A DNA stretch of 64,000 nt from Duganella phyllosphaerae (GCF_001758785.1 NZ_LROM01000025.1:1-64000); one strand, 5' to 3'. Counted from the first letter of the stretch, positions 38,201-46,640 are shown. Numbers and translations are program-made. The notes: a model not told the origin generated them from the letters alone.

Positions 38201-38318
38201 AACTGGGCAGCGCAGCCACCGGAATGTAGAAATACGACAGCACGCCAGCCAGCACCAGCGTGACCGACAGCAGCACCACCATCACCGGACGGCGAATGCA
38301 CAACTCGGAAATATTCAT
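35226..38318 (-). CDS. RND-type multidrug efflux permease (MdtB/MdtC-like)
   Basis: A 1030-residue HAE1-family proton-driven efflux pump with twelve expected transmembrane helices and two large periplasmic loops. The proton-relay acidic pair is in GLVVDDAIVVLENI (about 400), and the second half repeats the fold (LIGIVKKNAIMMIDFALHVQ). The N-terminus NISELCIRRPVMVVLL and overall sequence are closest in style to MdtB/MdtC rather than AcrB. The adaptor gene ends only 2 bases upstream. Only one permease is present, whereas E. coli uses the MdtB2C heteromer. No outer-membrane factor is adjacent. Confidence 0.9.
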   Translation of the reverse strand: MNISELCIRRPVMVVLLSVTLVLAGVLSYFYIPVAALPSYNTPVINVSADLPGASPETMASSVALPLEKQFSTIAGLTLITSSNTLGNSSLTLEFDTSINVNEAAVDVQAALLRAQRQLPIEMTDLPSYRKVNPADAPVLFMTMNSPSLTLAELNDYAENLVAPSLSTLPGVAQVSVNGQKRFAVRIRARSDLLNARDLTLEELQQAIKSANANTPLGVLDGPSQTLTIQGNPQLMKASEFADLIVAVRNGEPVRLKDVATVEDSFQSVKAAGSYNGERSIVLLVQRQPDANTVQVVDGVRALLPRFQSQLPASVNINLVNDRSVSIREAIHDVNLTLLLTIVLVVLVIFLFLRRAAATFIPAITMPISLLGALALLYAFGYSLDNISLLGITLAVGLVVDDAIVVLENIVRHIELGKKPLQAALIGSKEMGFTIISISVSLVAVFIPIFFMPGVIGLMFHEFAVVVALAVLVSAAVSLMLVPMLASRLLPADTIDPEHDKGNWLGRWFEAGFTRLRNGYASTLDIALRHRFPVLMLAFGTFALTVVLYMAIPKGFFPEEDLGQIRVNTEASEDISTSAMLALQDRVVDVLRADPNVQDVTSFTGGGNTGRMFLVLKPRAQRDKMPQVLDSLRKATGSIPGIAVYLSPVQNLQLGGRQSKSRYQYTLQSVSPGALGEWAQKYQELLRADPDFRDVTSDTQNRGLQASLKIDRDKANNLGVALGDVRTALYLAFGERQVSTIYSPAASYYVILEAADADRQFDNALTKISVRNKAGQLVKLSSFASVERTVGPTAVNHQGQLQAITLSFNLAPDVPLGKATAKIDQMGIDMRLPPSIITNYGGDAAVFQSSQGSQVVLILAALGVIYVLLGVLYESYIHPLTILAGLPSAAVGALITLWIFNLDLTMIAIIGILMLIGIVKKNAIMMIDFALHVQRTEGRAPADAIREACILRFRPIMMTTLAAIMGALPIALGLGAGAELRQPLGLAVVGGLIFSQAITLYITPVIYLYLDRYSGTGPLSDEECGVAHAI

Positions 38319-38320
38319 GC

Positions 38321-39472
38321 TCAGCCCTTGGTGACGGTAGCATCAAGCGCCTTGTCGGCGGTGGCAATGCGGACCTTGCCGCCCGGGCGCAGGTTCTGCT
38401 TGCCGTCGACGATTACTTGCTCGTTGCCCTTGAGGCCGGAGACGGCGGCAAAGTCACCGAACGCGTGCAGGCGCTTGACCGGCACCACCCTGGCCGACTG
38501 GTCGCCATCGACCGCATAGATAAACGTGCCCTGGGTATTGCTGATGATGGCGTTTTGCGGGATCACCGTGGCGTTCGGCAGCACGTGCGACACCAGTTGC
38601 GCGTTGACGTACTGGCCCGGCCACAGGCTGGTGACCTTGTTGTCGAACTGGGCTTTGACGCGGATCACGCCGGCCACCGGATCGACCGTGCTGTCGATAA
38701 AGCTCAGTGCGCCGGTCAGTTCCTTGTCCGACGTCGGCTGCGTCACGCGCACCGGCACCGCGCCGCGCCGCTGCGCTTCAAGCAGGCCGCCCAGCGCCGA
38801 CTCCGGCAAGGTAAAGGCGACGTTGATCGGGTCGAGCTGGGTGACGGTCGTGAGCGACGTGCTCATCTGCACCAGGCTGCCGGCATAGACGTTGATCGCG
38901 CCCACCCGGCCCGACATCGGTGCGCGGATGGTGTTGTAGCTGGCGTCCACGCCCACGGCACTGGCGGCGGCCAGGTCGGCGGCCAGCACGGCCTTTGCCG
39001 CCTCGACCTGGCTCTTGAGTGTATCGACTGCGCCTTGCGCCACGTATTTCTGTGCCAGCAAATCTTCGGCGCGCTGGTACTGGCGCTCGACGTCGGCTAG
39101 CGCGGCGCGGTCGCGCGCCACCTGGGCCGCTGCCTTTTCCACGTTGGCGCGGGCGCTGCGGTCGTCGAGCGAGAACATCAGCTCGCCCGCCTTGACGAAC
39201 TGCCCTTCCTTGATGTGCACCCGGACGATGGTGCTGGTCGTTTGCGGATGCAGGTCCACGGTGCTGATCGGCGTGACGGTGCCGTTGGCCTGCAACACCA
39301 CCGGCACGTCGCGCCGCTGCGGCGCCACCACGCTCACCGTGGTCGGGCCTTGGGGACCGCTGGCCTGCTTGCCAGCTGGCGCGGCGTGGTTGCCGCCGCT
39401 TTTCATGTACCAGCCGGATAAGCCGATGACGGCGGCCGTGGCCGCCAGGGTAACAATTGTCGATTTTTTCAT
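38321..39472 (-). CDS. RND efflux periplasmic adaptor (MdtA-like)
   Basis: A 383-residue membrane-fusion protein with an N-terminal anchor (about 5-22). The lipoyl-like domain (VVLQANGTVTPISTVDLHPQ, DLHPQTTSTIVRVHIKEGQFV) is split by a helical hairpin (about 105-165). A beta-barrel (DPINVAFTLPESALGGLL) and membrane-proximal domain (ATVIPQNAIISNTQGTFIYAV) follow. It bridges the RND pump at 35226 to an outer-membrane channel. It lies 58 bases downstream of the histidine kinase gene on the same strand. Confidence 0.92.
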   Translation of the reverse strand: MKKSTIVTLAATAAVIGLSGWYMKSGGNHAAPAGKQASGPQGPTTVSVVAPQRRDVPVVLQANGTVTPISTVDLHPQTTSTIVRVHIKEGQFVKAGELMFSLDDRSARANVEKAAAQVARDRAALADVERQYQRAEDLLAQKYVAQGAVDTLKSQVEAAKAVLAADLAAASAVGVDASYNTIRAPMSGRVGAINVYAGSLVQMSTSLTTVTQLDPINVAFTLPESALGGLLEAQRRGAVPVRVTQPTSDKELTGALSFIDSTVDPVAGVIRVKAQFDNKVTSLWPGQYVNAQLVSHVLPNATVIPQNAIISNTQGTFIYAVDGDQSARVVPVKRLHAFGDFAAVSGLKGNEQVIVDGKQNLRPGGKVRIATADKALDATVTKG

Positions 39473-39530
39473 GTTGGAACAGTCTTTGTGTTTTAGGTAT
39501 GGCTGTTGTGTTTGGTACTGCGGGAGTGTT

Positions 39531-40886
39531 CTACAAGCGGCCTGCGTATGATTCCGGCAAGATCACCGTCACTTCCAGGCCGCCGGTGGGGTGGTTGTTG
39601 AGCGCCACGGTGGCGCCGTGCTGCTCGGCGATGTTGCGCGCGATGGTCAATCCCAGGCCGGTGCCGCCCGACTCGCGCGAGCGCGACGATTCGATCCGGT
39701 AAAACGGCTCGAACACGTGCGCCATCTGGTCCCTGGCGATGCCGGGGCCGCCGTCGCGGATGATCACGCGCGCCGCGCCGGCGATCCGCTCGACGGTGAC
39801 GTTGGCGTAGTGGCCATACTTGACGGCGTTGTCGATCAGGTTCACCAGGCAACGGCGCATGTCGAGCGGCCGGCCCATCAGCGCCATGTTGGCGCGCCCG
39901 CGCAGTTCCACCGGCTGACCGCTGTCGGAGGCGTCGCTGCACACGCTGTCGAGCAGCGAATCGAGGTCGAGCGCCTGCATGGTTTCCGACGCGTCCATGC
40001 TGCGCGCCAGGTCCAGGCCCTCGCGCACCATTTGCTGCATGGCCGACAGGTCGTCGATCAGGCGCTGCTGCAATTCGTCGTCACGCACTTTTTCCAGCCG
40101 CAGCCGCAGCCGCGTGAGCGGCGTTTGCAGGTCGTGGGTGATGGCGGCGAGCATTTGCGTGCGCTGCATGATGTGCTGACGAATGCGCGCCTGCATGGCG
40201 TTGAAGGCCGCGCTGGCCTGGCGGATCTCGGCGGCGCCGCTGAGCACCACCGGCGGGTGGTTGATGTCGTTACCGAGGTCCTTGGCAGCCTTGGCCAGCA
40301 GCTTGAGCGGCCGCACGGCCATGCGCGTGACCAGGTAGGCCAGCGCCGCCACCGACAGCAAGAACGGCAGCAGCGAAATGTATTCGCTCAATGCTTTGGC
40401 TGGCACTTCAGGTGGCGGCAGGATCGACAGTTTGAGGCTGGTGCCGTCGCGCAGGGTGACGTACATCGCTTCGCAGGCGCCGCCCCACTGGCTGGGCGCG
40501 AAGATGGAGCGCTGGCGCGGCTGGCCGCACTCGACTGGCCGGCCGGCCACCGGCTGCAGTTGCACGCCCTTGGTCAGGCGCTGCTGCAAGGCGTGGGAAA
40601 ATGCCGTCGCTGCGCCGGTCACCGCAGGCGCCCCGGCAATGCGCTCGAGCTTGATGGTGCCGCGCTCGGCCATGCGCAGATACGTGGGCCGCGATTCGGC
40701 CGCCAGCGTATCGGCCGTGGTAATGAGCTGCTCGGCGCGCTCCATGGCGTGAAAATCGCGGTAGCGCTCGAACGACCTGGTGCGCTCGCCAACCGACAGC
40801 CATTGTGTCAGCGCCGCCGAGGCCATCATGCCCAGCAGCAGCACCAGGAACACGCGGCCGGTCATCGACCCGAAAAAATCTTTCAC
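39531..40886 (-). CDS. Two-component sensor histidine kinase
   Basis: A 451-residue inner-membrane kinase with two transmembrane helices (about 12-28 and 160-182) flanking a periplasmic sensor domain. It then has HAMP, an H-box with the phospho-His in AAITHDLQTPLTRLRLRLE, N-box NLIDNAVKYG, and G boxes DGGPGIARD and GTGLGLTIA. The start is GTG at 40886, overlapping the response-regulator stop as GTGA; the next Met is well inside the first helix. The EnvZ/BaeS-like architecture and position before an RND operon suggest envelope-stress or efflux control. Confidence 0.92.
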   Translation of the reverse strand: MKDFFGSMTGRVFLVLLLGMMASAALTQWLSVGERTRSFERYRDFHAMERAEQLITTADTLAAESRPTYLRMAERGTIKLERIAGAPAVTGAATAFSHALQQRLTKGVQLQPVAGRPVECGQPRQRSIFAPSQWGGACEAMYVTLRDGTSLKLSILPPPEVPAKALSEYISLLPFLLSVAALAYLVTRMAVRPLKLLAKAAKDLGNDINHPPVVLSGAAEIRQASAAFNAMQARIRQHIMQRTQMLAAITHDLQTPLTRLRLRLEKVRDDELQQRLIDDLSAMQQMVREGLDLARSMDASETMQALDLDSLLDSVCSDASDSGQPVELRGRANMALMGRPLDMRRCLVNLIDNAVKYGHYANVTVERIAGAARVIIRDGGPGIARDQMAHVFEPFYRIESSRSRESGGTGLGLTIARNIAEQHGATVALNNHPTGGLEVTVILPESYAGRL

Positions 40887-41620
40887 GCGTGCGGCTCCAC
40901 CGTGACCTGGCCGGCCAGCACGTAGCCGCCGTTGCGCACGGTCTTGATGATTTGCGGCACGCGCGCGTCCTCGCCGAGCTTCTGGCGCAGGCGGCTGATC
41001 TGGATGTCGATCGAGCGGTCGAACGGATCGGCGTCGCGCCCCTGGGTGAGGTTGAGCAGCTGGTCGCGGTTGAGCACGCGGTTCGGGTGTTCCAGGAACA
41101 CCTTCAACAAGCGGAACTCGGCGCCCGACAGCATGATCACCAGGCCGTCCGGGTTGAGCAGGTGGCGCGCGGTCAGGTCCAGGGTCCAGTTGGAAAAGCG
41201 CATTTGCTGCGCCTTGTCGGCGCCGCTGCCGCTGGGCATGGCATTGCTGCGGCGCAGGACGCTGCGGATGCGCGCCAGCAGCTCGCGCGGCTCGAACGGC
41301 TTGGGCAGGTAGTCGTCGGCGCCCATTTCCAGGCCGAGGATACGGTCGAGCGGCTCGGCGCGGGCGGTCAGCATGATCACCGGCAGGGTCGATTGCGCGC
41401 GCAGCTTGCGGCACAGGGTCAGGCCATCGTCGCCGGGCAGGTTCAGGTCGAGCACGACCAGGTCCGGCTTGGACTCGTCGAGCAGCTTCCACATGGCGGT
41501 GCCGTCGGCGGCGCACAGCGCCCGGTAACTGTTCGACTCGAGGTAGTCGGCCAGCAGGGTGCGAATGTCGCGATCGTCGTCAACGATCAGAATTGTCGAT
41601 GTAGGTTCCATGGACGTCAT
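40883..41620 (-). CDS. OmpR-family response regulator
   Basis: A 245-residue regulator with a receiver domain (acidic pocket VDDDRD, phospho-Asp in VVLDLNLPGDDG, Lys in PKPFEP) and a C-terminal winged helix (FRLLKVFLEHPNRVLNRDQLL, SRLRQKLGEDARVPQIIKTV). Two starts are possible, 41620 and 41611 (MEPTST); GGGGA is too close to the first and somewhat far from the second, so the choice is open. It is first gene of the regulator-kinase-adaptor-pump operon and divergent from a Spy-like gene. Confidence 0.92.
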   Translation of the reverse strand: MTSMEPTSTILIVDDDRDIRTLLADYLESNSYRALCAADGTAMWKLLDESKPDLVVLDLNLPGDDGLTLCRKLRAQSTLPVIMLTARAEPLDRILGLEMGADDYLPKPFEPRELLARIRSVLRRSNAMPSGSGADKAQQMRFSNWTLDLTARHLLNPDGLVIMLSGAEFRLLKVFLEHPNRVLNRDQLLNLTQGRDADPFDRSIDIQISRLRQKLGEDARVPQIIKTVRNGGYVLAGQVTVEPHA

Positions 41621-41655
41621 TATCCCCAGTTCATGCTTGCGCTACCAATGCCCAA

Positions 41656-41717
41656 TTGTATCGGCTTGTATATGTGCCATGAAGAAATACGTCACATCTG
41701 GATACAAATACTGTGAC
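41656..41717. promoter_or_regulatory. Candidate response-regulator operator in the divergent promoter region
   Basis: TTGTAT occurs twice exactly 10 bases apart (41656-41661 and 41666-41671), the direct-repeat pattern OmpR-family regulators bind. GATACAA (41701-41707) mirrors the first repeat. It is framed by GTCACA (41691-41696) and TGTGAC (41712-41717). The block lies between the response-regulator start and the Spy-like gene, so one site could control both. Confidence 0.5.
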
Positions 41718-41810
41718 TAGAGAAACGTCATGGCAATCTTTGGCAGCGAAGATGGTCTCAAGCGCAGAAACAACGCTGCGCTACTCCCCACCAAGACGAA
41801 AGGAACGACC

Positions 41811-42314
41811 ATGAACATCATTCGCAAAAGCATCCTCATCGGTTTTACGGTACTGGGCATGGCGGCCGCGCAGGCACAGGACGCTGCACCGCAGACTAAA
41901 CCCGAGCACAGCCAGCGCGCCACGCCGGAGCAGCGCCAGGCCAAGATGGAAGAAATGTACGCCAAGCGCCAGGCGCGCCTGCACGACCAGCTAAAACTGA
42001 CGGCACAACAGGAATCGGCCTGGGCCGCTTACCAGGCGGCGATCAAGCCGGCAGCCCGCACGGGTGCACGGCCACCACGCGGCGAATTCGCCAAGCTGTC
42101 CTCGCCTGAACGTTTGAGCAAGATGATCGAAAGAACCAAGATGCGTGAAGACAAAATGCAACAGCATCTGACCGCGATGACGGCGTTCTACAACCAGCTC
42201 ACGCCTGAACAGAAAGCCGCGTTCGACCAGCACAGCATGCGCGGCAAGCATGGTGGATGGGGTGGCCACCGTGGCTGGGGTGGCCAGCGCGGCCAGGACG
42301 TGAAGCGCGGTTAA
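41811..42314 (+). CDS. Spy/CpxP-like periplasmic LTXXQ protein
   Basis: A 167-residue secreted protein: signal peptide ending AAAQAQ, then a highly charged all-helical domain with two LTXXQ-type motifs (LKLTAQQESAW and QLTPEQKAAF), the marker of the Spy/CpxP fold. Spy is a periplasmic chaperone induced by envelope stress. The Gly/His/Trp-rich tail (GGWGGHRGWGGQRGQ) is unusual and might bind metal. The start is ATG 41811 with AAAGGA upstream. It is divergent from the response regulator. The stop codon falls inside a 10 bp tandem repeat. Confidence 0.82.
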   Translation: MNIIRKSILIGFTVLGMAAAQAQDAAPQTKPEHSQRATPEQRQAKMEEMYAKRQARLHDQLKLTAQQESAWAAYQAAIKPAARTGARPPRGEFAKLSSPERLSKMIERTKMREDKMQQHLTAMTAFYNQLTPEQKAAFDQHSMRGKHGGWGGHRGWGGQRGQDVKRG

Positions 42315-42350
42315 GCGTCATCAAGCGTCACTAAGCGTCATCAAGCGTTG
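42311..42350. repeat. Four-copy 10 bp tandem repeat at the end of the Spy-like gene
   Basis: Exact 10-base periodicity: TTAAGCGTCA, TCAAGCGTCA, CTAAGCGTCA, TCAAGCGTTG. The stop codon of the Spy-like gene lies in the first unit. The repeat precedes the terminator at 42355. Confidence 0.75.
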
Positions 42351-42354
42351 CCAC

Positions 42355-42378
42355 GGTTCCCCGCTCCGGCGGGGAACC
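42355..42378. terminator. Hairpin terminator between the Spy-like gene and dsbD
   Basis: A perfect 10 bp stem, GGTTCCCCGC and GCGGGGAACC, with a four-base loop, followed on the plus strand by TGTTATTT. It lies between two convergent genes and probably serves both, although the T-run is weak. Confidence 0.6.
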
Positions 42379-42380
42379 TG

Positions 42381-44354
42381 TTATTTCAACCGCTCCAGCG
42401 ACTGCGCAAACTTCGCCGCATTCTGGTAGCCGATCACGCGCGAACCGGCAATCTCGCGCCCCTGTGCATCGAACAGGATGATCCCTGGCGGCCCGAACAG
42501 GCCAAAACGCTTGAGCATGGCCTTGTCGTCGGCATCGTTGGCCGTCACATCGACCTGCAGCAATAGCGTGTTGGCCAGCTTGGCCTGCACCTGGGGATCG
42601 ACAAAAGTCAGCTTTTCCATCTCCTTGCACGACACGCACCAGTCGGCATAAAAATCGAGCATCACGGTCTTGCCGCCAGTCTGCGCCAGGATCGCGTCGA
42701 GCTGGGCCACGGTCTTGATGCGCTGGAATGCCAGGTGCTGGTCTTTCGAGCCGGTCACGTGCGCCAGCGGCGCCAGCGGGTCGCGCCCGCCCGTTACCAT
42801 GCCGCCCAGTTGCACCACGCCCAGCGCCACCGCCACCACGCCCAGCGCCTTGGCCGGCCACTTGGCGCTGTTAAGGAGCAGATACATGCCGTAGCCGACC
42901 AACAGCGCCGCCCAGCCCATCATCTGTACCACCGGAGGTAACACCGGCGACACCAGCCACAAGGCCATCGCCAGCATCAGCACACCGAAGAAACGTTTAA
43001 CCGCATCCATCCACTTGCCCGCCTTGGGCAGCAGCGCGCCGGCAGAGGCGCCGACCAGGATCAGCGGCACGCTCATGCCCACCGCCATGGCGAACAGCGC
43101 GCTGCCGCCAATGAACACGTCGCGCGTCTGGCTGATGTAGACCAGCGCAGCGGCCAGCGGCGCGGCCACGCACGGCCCGACGATCAGCGCGGAAATGGCG
43201 CCCATGACGAACACGCCGGCCAGCTTGCCCGACGACTGCTGGTTCGACACAGAACTGAGTTTCGATTGCAGCGCGGCCGGCACTTGCAACTCGTAAAAGC
43301 CGAACATCGACAGCGACAGCAGCACCATCAGCGCACCGAAGCTGCCCAGCACCCACGGATTTTGCAGTGCGGCCGACAACCCCTCGCCGGCCAGGCCTGC
43401 GGCCACGCCCAGCGCTGTGTACACGATGGCCATGCCCAATGCATAGGTGACCGATAACAGCAGGCCGCGCTTGCGGTTGCTGCGGTCGCCTTCGCCCACG
43501 ATGATCGAGGACAGGATCGGCACCATCGGCAGTACGCATGGCGTGAACGACAGGCCCAGGCCCAGCAGCGCGAACAGCGGCAGGATCACCAGCAGGCTGC
43601 CAGTCTTGAGGGCGGCTTCGAGGCGGCCGCTGTCATTGGCTGGCGCGGCGGCTGCAGTGGCGGGAGCAGCAACGGGCGCCGGTGGCGGCACGATGTCTTC
43701 AGCGGTCGGTGGCGCAATCGGGAAAATGGTCACGCCGGGGCTGACGGCAGCGGGCTTGCCTTCGCCGACTGCGGCGGCTTTGGCCATCGCGGGCGACGCT
43801 GCGGCAGCGGTTGCGCCGGCTGCGGTGGCATTGGCTGCTGTGTCATTGGCTGCGGTGGCGTTGGCTGCACCGGTTGCGCCCGCTGCCGTGGGCGCTGCAG
43901 CCTTGCCGGCAGCAGCGGGCAACGGCACCGAACCGCTGCCGGTCAGTTGCGCCGTGTAGTCCTGCGGTGAATAGCACAGCCCCTTTTCGGAGCAGCCCTG
44001 GCCGCTCACCTGCAGGGTAAATGCACCGTTCACGTCCACCGGAATGGTGATGGTCACGCTCTTGCGGTAGGTTTCGACATCTTTTTCGAACGTCGGGTCG
44101 TAATGGATCTTGCCGGCCGGGATAACCGGCGTGCCCAGCCTGGCGCCAGTGGCGCTGAACTTGAACGGTTCGCGGTACATATAGTAGCCATCGGCGATCT
44201 GGAAATTGACCGCGATCGTGTGGCCATCGACCATGCTGGCGGAAAAGCGGAACGCCTTGGCCGGCTCGAGGAAATCCTGGGCGCGGGCGGCCCCGAAGAA
44301 CAGTAACAACGCCAGCGGCAGCAGCGCGGCGACAAATCGGACAAGACGTGACAT
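42381..44354 (-). CDS. dsbD: Thiol:disulfide interchange protein DsbD
   Basis: A 657-residue inner-membrane electron conduit that carries reducing power from cytoplasmic thioredoxin to the periplasm. All three redox modules are visible: N-terminal alpha domain with GCSEKGLCYS after a signal peptide, the transmembrane domain with FTPCVLPMVPIL and VGPCVAAPLAAAL, and the C-terminal thioredoxin fold with DWCVSCKEME. Between alpha and membrane domains is an unusually long Ala-rich linker (about 145-245) containing a five-residue repeat. The start is ATG 44354 (MSRLVRF). Confidence 0.95.
   Translation of the reverse strand: MSRLVRFVAALLPLALLLFFGAARAQDFLEPAKAFRFSASMVDGHTIAVNFQIADGYYMYREPFKFSATGARLGTPVIPAGKIHYDPTFEKDVETYRKSVTITIPVDVNGAFTLQVSGQGCSEKGLCYSPQDYTAQLTGSGSVPLPAAAGKAAAPTAAGATGAANATAANDTAANATAAGATAAAASPAMAKAAAVGEGKPAAVSPGVTIFPIAPPTAEDIVPPPAPVAAPATAAAAPANDSGRLEAALKTGSLLVILPLFALLGLGLSFTPCVLPMVPILSSIIVGEGDRSNRKRGLLLSVTYALGMAIVYTALGVAAGLAGEGLSAALQNPWVLGSFGALMVLLSLSMFGFYELQVPAALQSKLSSVSNQQSSGKLAGVFVMGAISALIVGPCVAAPLAAALVYISQTRDVFIGGSALFAMAVGMSVPLILVGASAGALLPKAGKWMDAVKRFFGVLMLAMALWLVSPVLPPVVQMMGWAALLVGYGMYLLLNSAKWPAKALGVVAVALGVVQLGGMVTGGRDPLAPLAHVTGSKDQHLAFQRIKTVAQLDAILAQTGGKTVMLDFYADWCVSCKEMEKLTFVDPQVQAKLANTLLLQVDVTANDADDKAMLKRFGLFGPPGIILFDAQGREIAGSRVIGYQNAAKFAQSLERLK
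43819..43878. repeat. 15 bp tandem repeat in the dsbD linker
   Basis: Four consecutive 15-base units beginning GCTGC (43819, 43834, 43849, 43864). They encode five-residue Ala/Thr/Asn repeats in the linker between the periplasmic and membrane domains. The period is a multiple of three, so expansion stays in frame. Confidence 0.75.
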
Positions 44355-44502
44355 GAATACTTTCTCTCGGGGCGGGAAGTCAAAGCACTGGCATAGTACA
44401 CCGGGCACGCATTTTCCGTCCGGGCCACGGCAGGGTCGAGACCGGGCACAGCGGCGGAATTTTGTGCGACACTCAACTTTTCGCCTTCCGGGAGTTTGCA
44501 CG

Positions 44503-46179
44503 ATGTCATCACCAAGTCCCCTGCTGTATTGCGCTCTTGCTGCGGCGCTCACCTTCAGCGCTGGCACCGTGCTGGCCCAGGACCAGGCCCCGGCCACGGC
44601 GCTGGCCACCATTTCTGCCGACGACCTGGTACGCCACATCAAGGTGCTGGCCTCCGACGAGTTCGAAGGCCGCGCGCCCGGCTCGAACGGCGAAACCAAG
44701 ACTGTTGCCTACCTGACGCAGGAATTCAGGAAACTCGGCCTCAAGCCCGGCAACCCGGACGGCACCTGGGTGCAGGCAGTGCCGCTGCGCGGCCAGACAC
44801 CGAAGCCGACCTTGACCTACACCATCGCCGGCAAGACCGTGGCGCTGAATTTTCCCGAGCAGTTCGTCGCCCATTCCACCAGCGCGCCCGACCAGGTGAG
44901 CGTCGATCAATCCGACCTGGTATTCGTCGGCTACGGCGTGCAGGCGCCCGAATACGGCTGGGACGACTACAAGGGCGTGGACGTCCGCGGCAAGACGCTG
45001 CTGATGCTGATCAACGACCCGGCCGTGCCCGATCCACGCAATCCGGCCGAGCTCGATCCCGCCATGTTCCGCGGCAAGGCCATGACCTATTACGGCCGCT
45101 GGACTTATAAATACGAGATTGCCGCCAAGCTCGGCGCCAAGGCCGCCCTGATCATCCACGAAACCAGGCCGGCCGCCTACCCGTGGGACGTGGTGCGCAG
45201 CGGCGGCAATGGCGAACAGTTCAGCCTGGTCCAGGCGACAGGAGGCGACGACCCGGACGCGCCCGCCATCGCCGGCTGGATCCAGCGCGACCAGGCCAGC
45301 GCCATGCTCGCTGCCGCCGGTTACAACTTCGAAACCTTGAAAAAGCAGGCAGTGACCAAGGCCTTCCGCCCGGTCGACCTGAAGGGAACGGCCAGCTTCA
45401 AGATCGCCAACACGTCGCGCACCATCGCGTCGAACAACGTGGTGGCGCTGATCGAAGGCAGCGATCCCAAGCTCAAGGACGAACTGGTGATTTACAGCGC
45501 CCACTGGGATCACCTGGGCATCGACGGGCGCCTGCCGGGGCCACGCAGCAAGCAGATCTACCATGGCGCGCTCGACAATGCCTCGGGCACGGCCGCCCTG
45601 CTTGCGCTGGCCAAAGCCTATCGGGCGCTGCCAACGCCACCGAAGCGCTCGATCCTGTTCCTGGCCACCACGGCCGAAGAACGCGGCCTCCTGGGCGCGA
45701 AGTATTACGCCAGTCACCCGCTGTACCCGCTCAAGAAAACCGTGGCCAACATCAACATCGACGGCATCAACGCCTGGGGCAAGACCGAGCAGATCGAAAA
45801 CGTCACCTCGGGCCACTCGAGTATCGACGCGCTGTTGACCAAACACGCACAAGCGCAGGGCCGCAAAATGGCCAACGACTCGCGTCCCGAATTGGGCAGC
45901 TTCTACCGCGCCGACCAGCTGGAATTCGCCCGCGTGGGCGTGCCGGTGCTCTACACCAAGGCGCGCAGCGGCTACATCAACAAACCCGAAGGCTACGCTG
46001 CCAGGGTGGTCGATCACTACTTCGGCAAGGACTACCACCAGGTCACCGACGACGTGCGAACCGACTGGGACTTCAGCGGTGGCGTGCAGGACATCGGCCT
46101 GCTGTTCCAGGTCGGGCTCGATATCGCCCAGGGCGTCACCCCGACATGGAATGCCAGCTCGGAGTTCAAACCGAAGTGA
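44503..46179 (+). CDS. Secreted M28-family metallopeptidase
   Basis: A 558-residue exported peptidase: signal peptide ending GTVLAQ, a PA-like insert (about 130-290) and the M28 di-zinc core. Metal-ligand segments are SAHWDHLG (about 335), GALDNASGTAALL, and ATTAEERGLLGAKYY. M28 enzymes are mostly aminopeptidases that feed peptide uptake. The start is ATG 44503 with GGGAG upstream. It is divergent from dsbD. Its transcript ends at the terminator shared with the ribosomal operon. Confidence 0.93.
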   Translation: MSSPSPLLYCALAAALTFSAGTVLAQDQAPATALATISADDLVRHIKVLASDEFEGRAPGSNGETKTVAYLTQEFRKLGLKPGNPDGTWVQAVPLRGQTPKPTLTYTIAGKTVALNFPEQFVAHSTSAPDQVSVDQSDLVFVGYGVQAPEYGWDDYKGVDVRGKTLLMLINDPAVPDPRNPAELDPAMFRGKAMTYYGRWTYKYEIAAKLGAKAALIIHETRPAAYPWDVVRSGGNGEQFSLVQATGGDDPDAPAIAGWIQRDQASAMLAAAGYNFETLKKQAVTKAFRPVDLKGTASFKIANTSRTIASNNVVALIEGSDPKLKDELVIYSAHWDHLGIDGRLPGPRSKQIYHGALDNASGTAALLALAKAYRALPTPPKRSILFLATTAEERGLLGAKYYASHPLYPLKKTVANINIDGINAWGKTEQIENVTSGHSSIDALLTKHAQAQGRKMANDSRPELGSFYRADQLEFARVGVPVLYTKARSGYINKPEGYAARVVDHYFGKDYHQVTDDVRTDWDFSGGVQDIGLLFQVGLDIAQGVTPTWNASSEFKPK

Positions 46180-46186
46180 TGACCCC

Positions 46187-46216
46187 AAAAAAAAGCCAGG
46201 CAGAGCCTGGCTTTTT
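46187..46216. terminator. Bidirectional terminator between the M28 gene and rplQ
   Basis: The stem GCCAGGC / GCCTGGC (46195-46201 and 46205-46211) has an AGA loop, eight A on the left and five T on the right. It ends both the peptidase transcript and the rplQ end of the ribosomal operon. Confidence 0.9.
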
Positions 46217-46241
46217 CGTAACGCTGTACTAACCGGGAAGA

Positions 46242-46640
46242 TTACTCTTCGGCGGTTGGTGCTGCATCGATGTCGGTCGCTTCTGGACGGTCCAGCAGCT
46301 CAACGTAAGCCATTGGAGCGTTGTCGCCAACGCGGAAACCCATTTTCAGGATGCGCAGGTAGCCGCCGTTGCGGTTAGCGTAACGTGGGCCCAGTTCCGA
46401 GAACAGTTTGCCAACGATTTCGCGGTCGCGCAGACGGGAGAATGCCAGACGCTTGTTGGCCAGGGTGTCTACCTTGCCCAGGGTCAGGATAGGCTCGACA
46501 ACGCGGCGCAGTTCCTTCGCTTTTGGCAGGGTGGTTTTGATGGCTTCATGACGCAGCAGGGAAACGGTCATGTTGCGCAGCATTGCCAGACGGTGGGACG
46601 AGGTACGATTGAGCTTACGGAGGCCGTGACGGTGACGCAT
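46242..46640 (-). CDS. rplQ: 50S ribosomal protein L17
   Basis: A 132-residue L17 with the standard N-terminus [17 protein letters not shown]. It sits near the polypeptide exit tunnel. It is last gene of the alpha operon, but 320 bases from rpoA instead of the usual few tens, the gap being full of repeats. A short acidic tail (AAPTAEE) follows the conserved core. Confidence 0.97.
   Translation of the reverse strand: MRHRHGLRKLNRTSSHRLAMLRNMTVSLLRHEAIKTTLPKAKELRRVVEPILTLGKVDTLANKRLAFSRLRDREIVGKLFSELGPRYANRNGGYLRILKMGFRVGDNAPMAYVELLDRPEATDIDAAPTAEE

Noticed and set aside
35235-38519. Plus-strand open frame of about 1090 codons
   Set aside because: Antisense shadow of the RND pump; composition is skewed to Arg, His, Gln and Asp with no family features.
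41730-41810. Longer start for the Spy-like gene at 41730
   Set aside because: It would place 27 residues before a clear signal peptide; AAAGGA fits the ATG at 41811.
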